Source: Flavobacterium macrobrachii
Lineage (GTDB): Bacteria > Bacteroidota > Bacteroidia > Flavobacteriales > Flavobacteriaceae
DNA length: 64,000 nt
Direction of reading: 5' to 3'
Assembly (NCBI RefSeq): GCF_014486675.1
Contig: NZ_JACTAC010000001.1
Span: forward strand, 1-64,000
The position numbers and the translations under genes are program-made. Positions 8,732-18,076 of the stretch are shown piece after piece. Numbering within the stretch: the stretch's first letter is position 1; every line of letters begins with the position of its first letter. The notes below the pieces were generated by a model. It worked only from the letters and a program-made list of their open reading frames with translations, ran no database searches and was not told the DNA's origin.

Positions 8732-8739
8732 TACATTTG
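8732..8739 (+). promoter_or_regulatory. -7 box (TACATTTG) of the efflux operon
   Basis: TACATTTG lies 5 nt after the operator and 21 nt before the tetR ATG. The operator occupies the -10 to -40 region, where a bound repressor would block polymerase. Confidence 0.7.
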
Positions 8740-8759
8740 CAAGCGAAAATTAAGCGAAA

Positions 8760-9356
8760 ATGAAAGAGAAAATTATTAAAAAGGCAACGGATATGTTTTT
8801 GAAACTTGGTTTCAAGAGCGTTACTATGGATGATATTGCCAACGAAATGTGTATTTCTAAAAAAACGATTTATAAATATTTCAGCAACAAAGAAAAATTG
8901 ATTGAAGAAGGAACAGAAGTTGTTCACCAAAAAATTCATGATTTGATGGATGAAATTGTTGCAAAAAATTTTAACGCCATTGAAGAAAACTTTCAAATGC
9001 GTGAAATGTTCAAAAAAATGTTTCAATCTTTTGATCAATCTCCAGCATATCAACTAAAAAAACATTATCCTGAGATTTATGAGAAAATGATGTGTAATGA
9101 AATAGAAGATTGTAGTCAAATGTTTCGACAAAATATTGAAAAAGGAATTACACAAGGTTTGTACAGAAAAGAAACCGATGTTGAGGCAGCAGTAAAATTT
9201 TACTACACACTTATTTTTTCTATAAATGAAAACACCATGATGGAAAAAGATGCCTACGAACTTGAACTAAAAGCTCTTGAATATCATACAAGAGCTCTCG
9301 CAACCGAAAAAGGAATTAAAGAACTCGAAAATCAATTATTTAAATCAAATATATAA
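8760..9356 (+). CDS. TetR/AcrR-family transcriptional regulator
   Basis: 198 residues. The N-terminal helix-turn-helix spans about residues 4-50 (ATDMFLKLGFKSVTMDDIAN, then CISKKTIYKYFSNKEKLI), the classic TetR signature. The rest is an all-helical ligand and dimer domain without a recognisable subfamily. It is the first gene of an operon with TolC, membrane fusion and RND pump genes (6 nt to the TolC start). A 28-bp inverted repeat lies over its promoter and a near-copy lies before the YceI-like/ndh operon. It therefore probably represses itself, the pump and NDH-2, and is released by a pump substrate. The inducer is unknown. Confidence 0.92.
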   Translation: MKEKIIKKATDMFLKLGFKSVTMDDIANEMCISKKTIYKYFSNKEKLIEEGTEVVHQKIHDLMDEIVAKNFNAIEENFQMREMFKKMFQSFDQSPAYQLKKHYPEIYEKMMCNEIEDCSQMFRQNIEKGITQGLYRKETDVEAAVKFYYTLIFSINENTMMEKDAYELELKALEYHTRALATEKGIKELENQLFKSNI

Positions 9357-9362
9357 TCATCA

Positions 9363-10703
9363 ATGAAAAACAAATTAATACTAACTTTTCTTTTGTTTGT
9401 AGGTATTTTACAAGCTCAAGAACAAAAGCAAAACTATTCATTTAGTTTACAGCAAGCTATTGAACATGCCATTCAAAACAATTATTCGGCAATTCGAGCT
9501 TCAAAAGACATCGATGCAGCTAAACAGAAAAAATGGGAAACAACTGCTGCAGGTTTACCACAAATTAATGCAAGTGTTGATTATCAAAACAATTTTGAAC
9601 TACAAAAATCAGTAGTTCCAGCGGAATTTTTTGGTGGAAATCCAGGTGAATTTACCGAAGTAGCTTTTGGAACAAGACACAACATGGTTGCCAATGGAAG
9701 ATTGAGCCAACTTATTTTTGATGGTTCATACATCGTAGCATTACAAGCTTCAAAAACCTATTTGAAGTATTATGAAAACGCTAAGCAAAAAAACAGTACC
9801 GAAATTCGCGAAATGGTCATCAATGCATATGGAAATGTACTTTTAGCAGAAGAAAGCATTGCCATTCTTGAAAAAAATAAAGCAACTTTATCTAAAACCC
9901 TTTTTGATACTGAAGAAACCTATAAAAATGGTTTAATCGAAGAAGAAAATGTTGAGCAACTTCAAATTACGTTGGCAACCATCAATAGTAACTTGAATAA
10001 CACGAAACGCTTGCTGGATGTAGCCACAAAAATGTTGAAATATGCTTTAGGAATTTCCTTAGATGCCGATTTAAAATTGACCGATAAACTAGATAATTTG
10101 TCTATGTCAAATATGGATATTGCTTTAAATTCAAATGGATTTACAGTAGCAGAAAATATTGATTTTCAAATGATTAAAAATCTTGAGGAGCAACGTTCAT
10201 TAGAATTAAAATTGCAAAAAAGTAAAGCGTTACCATCGTTAGCAGCTAATGTGAACTTTGGTTATAATGCTTTCAACGACCAGTTTGCTTTTTTTACTCA
10301 AAACCAAAAATGGTTGAATTATTCCAACTTAGGAGTAAGTTTAAATGTACCTATTTTTAGCAGTTTTGGTCGAAAAGCCAAAACACAACAAGCCAAAATT
10401 GCTTTAGACCAAGCTAAAATTCAGTTGACAGAAGTCGAGCAACAATTGCAACTTCAATATGAAAAAGCCAAAAGTGATTTTGAATTCAGTATTGAAGAAT
10501 ATGCAACAGCAAAAAGCAATTTGAATTTAGCTGAACGTATTGAAAAAAAGCAACAAATAAAATTCACTGAAGGTTTATCGTCCAGTTTTGATTTTAGCGA
10601 AGCCCAAAGACAATTGTATTCGGCTCAACAAAATTATTTACAATCAATGGTGAACATCATCAATAAAAAAGCCACTTTAGAAAAGATAATTAATAAAAAC
10701 TAA
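9363..10703 (+). CDS. TolC-family outer membrane efflux protein
   Basis: 446 residues. Signal peptide residues 1-19 (ending GILQAQ). The mature protein is an outer membrane factor: two repeats of long helices and short strands, starting YSFSLQQAIEHAIQNNYSAI and ending with the coiled region FEFSIEEYATAKSNLNLAER and SSSFDFSEAQRQLYSAQQNY. Three copies would form the outer-membrane channel and periplasmic tunnel of the tripartite pump encoded with the next two genes. It is 6 nt after tetR and 11 nt before the fusion protein gene. All parts expected of the family are present. Confidence 0.93.
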   Translation: MKNKLILTFLLFVGILQAQEQKQNYSFSLQQAIEHAIQNNYSAIRASKDIDAAKQKKWETTAAGLPQINASVDYQNNFELQKSVVPAEFFGGNPGEFTEVAFGTRHNMVANGRLSQLIFDGSYIVALQASKTYLKYYENAKQKNSTEIREMVINAYGNVLLAEESIAILEKNKATLSKTLFDTEETYKNGLIEEENVEQLQITLATINSNLNNTKRLLDVATKMLKYALGISLDADLKLTDKLDNLSMSNMDIALNSNGFTVAENIDFQMIKNLEEQRSLELKLQKSKALPSLAANVNFGYNAFNDQFAFFTQNQKWLNYSNLGVSLNVPIFSSFGRKAKTQQAKIALDQAKIQLTEVEQQLQLQYEKAKSDFEFSIEEYATAKSNLNLAERIEKKQQIKFTEGLSSSFDFSEAQRQLYSAQQNYLQSMVNIINKKATLEKIINKN

Positions 10704-10714
10704 CCTAAAATATA

Positions 10715-11854
10715 ATGAAAAAAATAATATTACTTTCCGTTTTATCACTCATGCTTTTCGCTTGTGGAAAAGGTGAAAAAGAACAATCAATCGATAGTTT
10801 AATAAGTTCAAAAAATGTAAAAGCACTTCAGGAAAAAAAAGTTGCTTTGCAAGCTGAAATTGCTACCATTGAAGAAGCATTAGCTACTTTGGATGTAAAA
10901 GTAGATGAAGCTCTTGTTGGCGTTACAACTGTAAAAGATACCGTTTTCAATCACTATCTTGAAGTGCAAGGAAATGTTGATACCAAAGAAAATATAGTTA
11001 TTCAACCGGAATATAGCGGAACATTAACTTCGTTAACCGTTAAAGCTGGACAACGTGTTTCAAAAGGTCAAATCCTTGGGCGTGTTGACGATGCAGGAAT
11101 GAGCCAACAATTAGCAAGTGCCGAAAATCAATATCAATTGGCAAAAACAACTTACGAAAGACAAAAAAATCTTTGGGACAAAAAAATTGGTTCTGAAATT
11201 CAATATTTACAAGCACAAACCCAAATGGTTTCGGCTCAAAAAGCAGTTTCACAAATCAAAGCTCAATTGTCTAAAACCGTAATTCGTGCTCCATTTTCTG
11301 GAACAATTGATGAGGTTTTTGTAGAAAAAGGCGAAGTTGTAGCTCCAAGCGCACAAGGTTTGATGCGAATTGTGAATTTAGGAAATATGTATGTGTCAAC
11401 TACAATTCCTGAAAGCTATATAGGAAAACTGAAAATTGGTGACCAAGTAGATGTTTTTCTAACTTCTTTAGGTAAAACTTACAAAGGAAAAGTACGTCAA
11501 GTGGGAAGTTTTATCAATCCAAACAATAGAAGTTTTGGCATTGAAGTAAGTGTTCCAAATCCAGAAAATTTGTTACGTCCAAATCAAGTAGCAAAACTAA
11601 AAATCATTGACTATGTTAGTAAAGATGCTATTGTGGTTCCAACTGGAGTAATCCAAGAAGACGCTAATCATGATCAATTTGTTTTTGTAGTTGACGGAAG
11701 TAATGGTAAAACAGGAAAAGCTAAAAAAGTATTAGTAAAAACTGGAAAATCATCTGATAATGTAACTGAAATTTTAAGCGGATTATCGGTTAATGATGTA
11801 ATCGTAACGGATGGTGTTAATAACATTTCAGAAGGAATGAAATTGAATTTCTAA
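10715..11854 (+). CDS. RND efflux periplasmic adaptor (membrane fusion protein), lipoprotein
   Basis: 379 residues. The lipobox ends at C17 (MLFAC), so the protein is probably lipid-anchored facing the periplasm. Residues about 28-66 form a short coiled coil, followed by the split lipoyl/barrel-sandwich domain (SGTLTSLTVKAGQRVSKGQI ... VIRAPFSGTIDEVFVEKGEV). The alpha-hairpin lies between these, then the beta-barrel (TTIPESYIGKLKIGDQVDV) and a membrane-proximal domain. It joins the inner-membrane RND pump to the TolC channel. The 76-nt gap to the RND gene is filled with degenerate repeat words. Confidence 0.93.
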   Translation: MKKIILLSVLSLMLFACGKGEKEQSIDSLISSKNVKALQEKKVALQAEIATIEEALATLDVKVDEALVGVTTVKDTVFNHYLEVQGNVDTKENIVIQPEYSGTLTSLTVKAGQRVSKGQILGRVDDAGMSQQLASAENQYQLAKTTYERQKNLWDKKIGSEIQYLQAQTQMVSAQKAVSQIKAQLSKTVIRAPFSGTIDEVFVEKGEVVAPSAQGLMRIVNLGNMYVSTTIPESYIGKLKIGDQVDVFLTSLGKTYKGKVRQVGSFINPNNRSFGIEVSVPNPENLLRPNQVAKLKIIDYVSKDAIVVPTGVIQEDANHDQFVFVVDGSNGKTGKAKKVLVKTGKSSDNVTEILSGLSVNDVIVTDGVNNISEGMKLNF

Positions 11855-11858
11855 AAAC

Positions 11859-11922
11859 AGTAGTCAGTTATCAGTTCTCTGTTACATACAGACAACCGAT
11901 AACCGGCAACCGATAACTAAAA
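11859..11922. repeat. Short-word repeat between adaptor and RND pump genes
   Basis: The gap holds related words: CAGTTATCAGTT, then CCGATAACCGGCAACCGATAACT-like units, giving inverted AGTTATC/GATAACT pairs and the direct repeat AACCGATAAC. It belongs to the degenerate word class also seen at 44584-44650 and inside leuS. Confidence 0.6.
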
Positions 11923-11930
11923 ACAAATAT

Positions 11931-14900
11931 ATGAGTCACCAAAATAAAGAATTCGGTATATCGAGTTGGGCTGTAGATAACAGAGTTACTGTTTACATCT
12001 TCACCTTTCTTATTGTTGTTACAGGATTAATTGCCTATGTAACGATGCCACGTGAGGATTTCCCTGAAATCATCGAAAATAAAATTTACATATCGTCTGT
12101 ATTTCCTGGAAATTCAGCTGAGGATGTTGAGAAATTAATTATCAAACCACTTGAAAAGGAGTTTAAAAACATTAGTGGAATTGAAAAAATTACTGCTAGT
12201 GCTTTTCAAGATTATGGGATGATTATCGCTGAATTCTCGGATAAAGTATCTGTTGAACAAGCGAAAGTAAAAATCAAAGACAAAGTCGATGTTGTAAAAG
12301 CCGATACCGATTGGCCTAATCTTGACAACGGAAGTAAAGTTGAGCCAAGTGTTTTCGACTTAAACATTTCGGAAGAAGTGCCGATTTTGAATATCAACTT
12401 AAAAGGAAATTACACGACACAACAGCTTAAAAAGTACGGAGAAAAACTAGAAGACGACATCGAGGAAATTCCCGAAGTAAAACAAGTTGATATTTTAGGT
12501 GTTGATGATAAAGAGGTAGAAATTGCGGTTGATATTTTCAAAATGACGGCAGCTCAAGTTTCTTTTGACGACATTCAAAATGCTGTGAAGTATGAGAACA
12601 TGACGCTTTCGGGAGGAAATTTAACGTCTCAAGGTTCAAGAAACAACATCAGAATTGTTGGAGAAATTAAAGATCCAAAAGAACTAGAAAATGTTATTGT
12701 AAAATCTTTCGGAGGAACAGTTTATTTAAAAGATATTGCTACAGTTTCGTTCAAAGAAAAAGAAAAAACTACCTATGCTCGCGAAAAAGGAAAAGAAGTA
12801 GTGATGCTCAACGTGAAAAAACGTTCGGGACAAAACATGATTTCTGCCATTGAGCAAGTGAAGGAAAAAATCAAATTGGCTCAAGAAACTTATTTGCCAA
12901 AAGATTTAAAACTAGACTTAACAAACGATCAATCTTCACGAGTTGAACACCAAGTTGATGAATTGTCCAACCACATTATTTTTGGTATTATCCTAGTAAT
13001 GATTGTGTTGATGTTCACCATGGGATTGCGAAATTCATTATTCGTTGGAGCGGCAATTCCACTTTCGATGTTGATGGCGTTTAGTATTCTTTCGGCATTC
13101 GGAATGACGTTGAACACTATGGTTTTGTTCGGATTAGTAATGGGATTAGGAATGCTTGTGGATGACGGAATTGTGGTAGTCGACAATGTATTTGCCAATA
13201 TGCAAAAAGGAATGTCGCGCGTTCAAGCTTCAAAAATTGGTATTGGCGAAATCGCTTGGCCAGTAATTTCATCAACCGCAACAACCTTGATGGCGTTTCT
13301 ACCGTTTGCACTTTGGCCTGGAACAATGGGTAAATTCATGATTTATTTCCCAGTAACACTTTCGGTAACTCTTGGAGCATCTTTATTTGTGGCGATGATT
13401 ATCAATGCTGCAATGACTGGTGGTTCGATGGATATTGAAGATAGAAATGTTACTAAAAAATCAGCCAAAATGTATTCTATCATTTTTGGAATAATTGCTA
13501 TCATTTTTGTCATCATTGGAAACGTAAACGATTCGAAAGCAGCTAGAGGAATTGGTCACTTAGCCTTGATTTCATTGGGGTTAATGTGGCTTTATAAATG
13601 GAAATTATACCAATGGACACAAGATTTCCAACATGGTTTTTTTCCAAAAATGGAAGAAAAATACAAACGCTTCTTAACCAAAATATTAACAGGTAGAAAT
13701 GCTTGGTATGCTTTAGTAGGTATCATTGGAATGTTGTTCTTATCCTTTATTCTGCTTGGAGTTTTCCCAAGAAAAGTATTGTTCTTCCCTGATAATATTC
13801 CAAATCAAGCCATTGTTTACATCGAATATCCACAAGGAACCGATATTGAAAAAACGAATAAGGCAACCTTATTTGTAGAAAAGCAAGTTATCGCTATTTT
13901 GGAAAAATATGTAGACGATAAAAATAAAGAGGAAAACTACATCGCAGAAAGTATCGTTTCGCAAGTTGGCGTTGGTGCTGGAAATCCAAATGTAGATGCT
14001 GGTTCCGCTTCTGAAACGCCTTTTAAAGGAAAAGTAACGGTAAGTTTTACTGAATTTAAGCTTCGAAGAGGTGTAAATACTTCTGATATTTTGGAAGAAA
14101 TCCGCGGAAAAGTAAAAGGAATTGCTGGAGCAACTGTTACCGTTGAAAAAGATGCAAATGGTCCGCCAGCAGGTTATCCAATCAGTGTTCAGTTAACTGG
14201 AACGGATTACGATCAAATGATTAAAGAAGCTGATAAAATGATTGGTTTTATCAATGCTAAAAACATTCCTGGTATTGAACGATTAAGCGTTGATGTAAAT
14301 AAGCAAAGTCCTGAATTGGAAGTACTTGTAGATAGAGTAAATGCAGGAAGTGTTGGTGTTTCTACAGGTCAATTAGGATTTAATCTTCGTCGTTCGGTTT
14401 ATGGTCAAGAAATTTCGACTTATAAAGAAGGTGATGACGATTACAACATCATTGTGAGAATGCAAGAAGACCAACGAAAAAATGAAAACATTTTGTTCAA
14501 TCAATCGTTGACTTTTAGAAATCAAAACAATGGTCAGATGATGCAAGTGCCGATTTCGGCAGTTTCTGAAACGCAAAAAACGACAACGTATAACCAAATC
14601 AAAAGAAAGAATTACAAACGTATTATGACCGTTTATTCTAACGTGATTACAGGTTATAATGCTGATGAAATTACCAAGCAAATTGCATCTGAATTAAAAG
14701 GATACGAATTGCCAAAAGGAATTACATATTCGTTTTCAGGAGTTCAAGAAGAACAAGGGAAAAACCAAAGTTTCTTGTTGTATGCTTTATTCTTAGCAAT
14801 GGCAGGAATTACCATCATCATCGTGTTGCAGTTCAACTCGATTTCAAAAACTGTGGTGATTTTGTTTACGGTATTGTTGAGCTTTAGTGGTGTTTTCTAT

Positions 14901-15401
14901 GGATATGTCATTGCCAATATGGATTTCGTAATCTTAATGACGATGATGGGAATTATTTCACTCGCCGGAATTGTCGTGAAAAATGGTATCGTTTTGATGG
15001 ATTTCTTCGTATTGCTTCTAGACCAAAAAGTGAGAGAGAAAAATGTAAAAAGTCACGATGATTTAACTATTGATGAAATCAAAGACATCATTGTTGAAAG
15101 TGGTAAAAACCGTTTACGTCCAGTATTGTTAACCGCTTTAACTGCTGTTTTAGGATTAATTCCTCTAGCAATTGGTCTAAACTTTGACTTCTTTGGTTTA
15201 GTAACCGATTTAAATCCGCACTTATATATTGGTGGTGACAACGTAATATTTTGGGGACCATTGGCTTGGACTATTATTTTTGGATTGACTTATGCAACTA
15301 TTCTAACTTTAGTAATGGTTCCAGTAATGTTCTTCCTAGTAAAAAGAACCAAATATTTCCTTCGCGATAGAAGAGAAAAACGAAAAGCGATTGAAGCTTA
15401 A
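11931..15401 (+). CDS. RND efflux pump permease (HAE family)
   Basis: 1156 residues. The N-terminus has TM1 (VYIFTFLIVVTGLIAYV) followed by PREDFPEI. The porter half-repeats are separated by TM2-6. TM4 carries the proton-relay aspartates in GLGMLVDDGIVVVDNVFANM. The second half ends with LTYATILTLVMVPVMFFLV. It exports substrates using the proton gradient, with the adaptor and TolC partner encoded just upstream. It is over 100 residues longer than typical pumps. Part of the excess is at about residues 499-570, where two additional hydrophobic segments (SIIFGIIAIIFVIIG; HLALISLGLMWLYKW) lie between TM6 and the cytoplasmic helix. Substrate cannot be read from sequence. Confidence 0.94.
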   Translation: MSHQNKEFGISSWAVDNRVTVYIFTFLIVVTGLIAYVTMPREDFPEIIENKIYISSVFPGNSAEDVEKLIIKPLEKEFKNISGIEKITASAFQDYGMIIAEFSDKVSVEQAKVKIKDKVDVVKADTDWPNLDNGSKVEPSVFDLNISEEVPILNINLKGNYTTQQLKKYGEKLEDDIEEIPEVKQVDILGVDDKEVEIAVDIFKMTAAQVSFDDIQNAVKYENMTLSGGNLTSQGSRNNIRIVGEIKDPKELENVIVKSFGGTVYLKDIATVSFKEKEKTTYAREKGKEVVMLNVKKRSGQNMISAIEQVKEKIKLAQETYLPKDLKLDLTNDQSSRVEHQVDELSNHIIFGIILVMIVLMFTMGLRNSLFVGAAIPLSMLMAFSILSAFGMTLNTMVLFGLVMGLGMLVDDGIVVVDNVFANMQKGMSRVQASKIGIGEIAWPVISSTATTLMAFLPFALWPGTMGKFMIYFPVTLSVTLGASLFVAMIINAAMTGGSMDIEDRNVTKKSAKMYSIIFGIIAIIFVIIGNVNDSKAARGIGHLALISLGLMWLYKWKLYQWTQDFQHGFFPKMEEKYKRFLTKILTGRNAWYALVGIIGMLFLSFILLGVFPRKVLFFPDNIPNQAIVYIEYPQGTDIEKTNKATLFVEKQVIAILEKYVDDKNKEENYIAESIVSQVGVGAGNPNVDAGSASETPFKGKVTVSFTEFKLRRGVNTSDILEEIRGKVKGIAGATVTVEKDANGPPAGYPISVQLTGTDYDQMIKEADKMIGFINAKNIPGIERLSVDVNKQSPELEVLVDRVNAGSVGVSTGQLGFNLRRSVYGQEISTYKEGDDDYNIIVRMQEDQRKNENILFNQSLTFRNQNNGQMMQVPISAVSETQKTTTYNQIKRKNYKRIMTVYSNVITGYNADEITKQIASELKGYELPKGITYSFSGVQEEQGKNQSFLLYALFLAMAGITIIIVLQFNSISKTVVILFTVLLSFSGVFYGYVIANMDFVILMTMMGIISLAGIVVKNGIVLMDFFVLLLDQKVREKNVKSHDDLTIDEIKDIIVESGKNRLRPVLLTALTAVLGLIPLAIGLNFDFFGLVTDLNPHLYIGGDNVIFWGPLAWTIIFGLTYATILTLVMVPVMFFLVKRTKYFLRDRREKRKAIEA

Positions 15402-15418
15402 TTTTAATTATCGGTTAA

Positions 15419-15451
15419 AAAAAAGGAACTCAAATTTGAGTTCCTTTTTTT
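15419..15451. terminator. Bidirectional terminator, perfect palindromic stem
   Basis: GGAACTCAAATTTGAGTTCC (15425-15444) is a perfect palindrome flanked by A and T runs, so it can stop both the RND operon and the convergent T9SS gene. A near-copy lies at 18077-18107. Confidence 0.85.
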
Positions 15452-15457
15452 ATCTGA

Positions 15458-16075
15458 TTAATTTTTAATTATTTTCTTTGTAATTCTTTTGGTTCCATTT
15501 GTAACTTTTAAAATATAATTACCTTTTACAAGTTTTTCGATGTTAATGTTGGTTGTTTTTGATTTCAATTTGTAATTAAAAACAACTTTGCCATTAGTAT
15601 CAAAAATTTCACATTTGGCGTTTTGGGCTAAATCTTCATTAAGTATTAAATCAAGATATTGTTTAGCAGGATTTGGAGATACTGATAAAACAACCGGTTT
15701 TAAATAATCCAATGTGTTTAAAGAATTATTAACTCTAAATCCAAAGGGAATACTCGAATAAAGTCCTAAAGAAGTATTAAAAACATTAACATTATAATCT
15801 CCTAGATTAGCATCTGAAGGTATATTAATAGTAACTAACAAATTTTCAGAGTCTAAATATTCAATTTGAGTGATAGGTAGAAAATTTGAAAATTGGTTTG
15901 TAAAGGAAATGTTTTCTGTTGTACTTGCTAGAAAGAAAATCCCATTATCTCCAGAAAGTGAAACTGTTAATTCTTGTCCAGCTATTCCAGAACTTGGTAC
16001 GACAGATATTACAGATTGTGCGTTATTAATATTTGTAAAAAACAAAGCAATTAGTAAAGTAGTAATGGTTTTCAT
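15458..16075 (-). CDS. T9SS type A sorting-domain protein with IPT/TIG-like domain
   Basis: 205 residues. Signal peptide to about residue 19 (ending NINNAQ). Residues about 20-115 look like one Ig-like IPT/TIG fold (VISVVPSSGIAGQELTVSLS...). The C-terminal 80 residues are a T9SS type A domain: SVSPNPAKQYLDLIL, CEIFDTNGKVV, LVKGNYILKV and a basic end. It should be secreted and attached at the cell surface; being so small, it may be a structural or adhesive unit. Its ATG overlaps the stop of the upstream O-antigen ligase-like gene (ATGA), implying translational coupling and possibly a functional link. Confidence 0.8.
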   Translation of the reverse strand: MKTITTLLIALFFTNINNAQSVISVVPSSGIAGQELTVSLSGDNGIFFLASTTENISFTNQFSNFLPITQIEYLDSENLLVTINIPSDANLGDYNVNVFNTSLGLYSSIPFGFRVNNSLNTLDYLKPVVLSVSPNPAKQYLDLILNEDLAQNAKCEIFDTNGKVVFNYKLKSKTTNINIEKLVKGNYILKVTNGTKRITKKIIKN

Positions 16076-18042
16076 TTTTTTGGTTTTATTTTGTTGATAT
16101 ATTCTTCAAATGTATAATTATTTTTCTTTGAAAGGAAGTATAGTGTAACTAAATCATTTTCAGTCTTTATACTGTTTTTTAAAAAAGTGTTCAATTCAGT
16201 GTCTTTTTTTGATATGAGGAATTTGTTTATTTTTTGTTCTAAAATTGATGCTAAATATCTTTTGTAATTGGTATGACTACTTTCTGTGTTTATTAAGTCA
16301 ATTGTTGAAAAGGCTTTATCAAATTTTTTCTCATGAAGATAAATTGCTACCAGGTTTAATCTTGCTTCTTCATATTTTGGAGAAATTTTTAATGCTTTTA
16401 AATAGTAGTCTTTGGATTTATCTAGTTGCGAAAGAACAAAATAGTTTGTGCCTAAATCGTTTAAAATAGAAATATTGTTTGGATTAAAATTATTAGCTTT
16501 TCTATACTCAATAAGACTTTCTTTGTATTTTTTTAAATGAAAATAGGCAGTTGCTTTATACCAATTTAAAGGTATTGTTTTAGTATCTATCTTATAAAAA
16601 TAATTCTCAGCAAGTTCACTTTCTTTAATGACTTCATTCCAGTTTTGGCTCAAGTTAGCTTGTTGTAGTAAAAAAATATGTTTTTCAGAGTTTAGTCTAA
16701 AAAGAACAATAGTTGTTGAGGTTATTAAGGCAATTATACTTACAATTAAAATCAGGCATTTACGTACTTTTTTTGAATTACGATTCGACTTTACTGTATA
16801 ATCATAACTAAGTATTGAAAATATTGATATCAGTAGTAATTGATGCTCGATTCTATTGGAAGGAAAATCAAAAAAGCAAATGAAAAGATATCCAATGATG
16901 AAACTAAAAATTATGAAATATTTGTTTTTTTCTACACTTGAATTTGTTTTTTTATAAAGTGTAAACGAATAATAAAGATTTATAATAAAGATTGCAGCAA
17001 AAAGGAGAAATCCAAAAATTCCGATTTCACAAAATATCTTTAAGAAATCATTATGAGGATTATCAACGATTACTTTTCCATTAATTATTTCATGGTTTGA
17101 AAAATTTGAAAGACCATATTTTGGAAAATGAATTCCCCAATTTCCACCTCCAACTCCAAAAATAAAGTTATCTTCAATCATTTTTAGAGAATTATTCCAA
17201 AATAAGACTCTAGCATCAAAAGTTTTATTATCAGATATTCTATTGAAATATTGATTAGAAAATAACGTTGATGAAATATTTTTATTGCCTAGACACGATG
17301 AAAAATAAATTGATGAACCAAGTAGAAAAAGACCTAGAATTGATACCAAAAATTTCTTCTTAAAAAAAACTTTATGGATGTATCTAATAAAGTTCAAACT
17401 CAAAAATAGTATCAGTGCTATTAAAACGGAACGACTTCTTAATGTTACAAGAAAAAACAGTGTGAGTAATATCCCAGAAACACATAGGATTTTGTAATTT
17501 TTAGAATATTTTAAACCAATAAAATAAAAAGGTAAAGAACAATACAGTATTGAAGAAAGTAAATTTTTATTGCCAAATGTTCCAGAAATTAAATCAACTT
17601 GTCTAAAAAGGTTTTGCCCGATTATAGATTTATTTATAAAAGCAAATATTGTTATTATAACGCAAACAATTCCAAAAAAAATCAAAGACTTAATTAATTG
17701 TTTAGTTTCAAGAAGACTATTTCTTAAAAGTAAATATAGATTGAAGAAAAAAAGAAAAAATGTGGTGACTTTTGAGAAAAAATAAATGCTATTTCCAAAA
17801 TCTACAGCATTAAATATGGAACAAATACTGCATATTAGTAACCCTAGAAATAATAAAGTGTTCCATTCAAAATCAATTGTTAATGAAGACGATTGGTTTT
17901 TTAATTGAAAAATTAATACTAAAGATAAAAATAGGTTTGTAAATAGATGTCTAGAAAGTAAAAATGGATCTAAAACATTGCTTAAGAAAACTAATGGCAA
18001 TGAGATAAAAAATAATAAAAATAAAAAATTAATATTTTTCAA
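16072..18042 (-). CDS. O-antigen ligase/polymerase-like membrane protein with TPR domain
   Basis: 656 residues. About 10-12 hydrophobic segments fill residues 1-455. The Wzy/WaaL-type region includes SRSVLIALILFLSLNF and, after a large loop, the signature VDNPHNDFLKIFCEIGIFG (H and E expected to be functional). Residues about 480-620 form tetratricopeptide-type helices (NWYKATAYFHLKKYKESLIE; YYLKALKISPKYEEARLNLV). Such proteins join or polymerise lipid-linked glycans on the periplasmic face. No other glycan genes are adjacent. It is coupled to a T9SS-cargo gene. Coding DNA is visibly more AT-rich than neighbours. Ligase versus polymerase cannot be decided here. Confidence 0.8.
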   Translation of the reverse strand: MKNINFLFLLFFISLPLVFLSNVLDPFLLSRHLFTNLFLSLVLIFQLKNQSSSLTIDFEWNTLLFLGLLICSICSIFNAVDFGNSIYFFSKVTTFFLFFFNLYLLLRNSLLETKQLIKSLIFFGIVCVIITIFAFINKSIIGQNLFRQVDLISGTFGNKNLLSSILYCSLPFYFIGLKYSKNYKILCVSGILLTLFFLVTLRSRSVLIALILFLSLNFIRYIHKVFFKKKFLVSILGLFLLGSSIYFSSCLGNKNISSTLFSNQYFNRISDNKTFDARVLFWNNSLKMIEDNFIFGVGGGNWGIHFPKYGLSNFSNHEIINGKVIVDNPHNDFLKIFCEIGIFGFLLFAAIFIINLYYSFTLYKKTNSSVEKNKYFIIFSFIIGYLFICFFDFPSNRIEHQLLLISIFSILSYDYTVKSNRNSKKVRKCLILIVSIIALITSTTIVLFRLNSEKHIFLLQQANLSQNWNEVIKESELAENYFYKIDTKTIPLNWYKATAYFHLKKYKESLIEYRKANNFNPNNISILNDLGTNYFVLSQLDKSKDYYLKALKISPKYEEARLNLVAIYLHEKKFDKAFSTIDLINTESSHTNYKRYLASILEQKINKFLISKKDTELNTFLKNSIKTENDLVTLYFLSKKNNYTFEEYINKIKPKK

Positions 18043-18060
18043 CTAAGTTATATTTACTGC

Positions 18061-18068
18061 CAAAATTA
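18061..18068 (-). promoter_or_regulatory. -7 box (TAATTTTG) of the ligase-like/T9SS operon
   Basis: Minus-strand TAATTTTG, 18 nt before the ATG at 18042 and just past the terminator at 18077-18107. The cassette therefore seems to have its own promoter. Confidence 0.5.
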
Positions 18069-18076
18069 GTTAAATT

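Noticed and set aside
8685-9053. Minus-strand open frame opposite tetR
   Set aside because: Low-complexity Phe/Asn-rich translation complementary to the well-supported TetR gene; no independent start or promoter.
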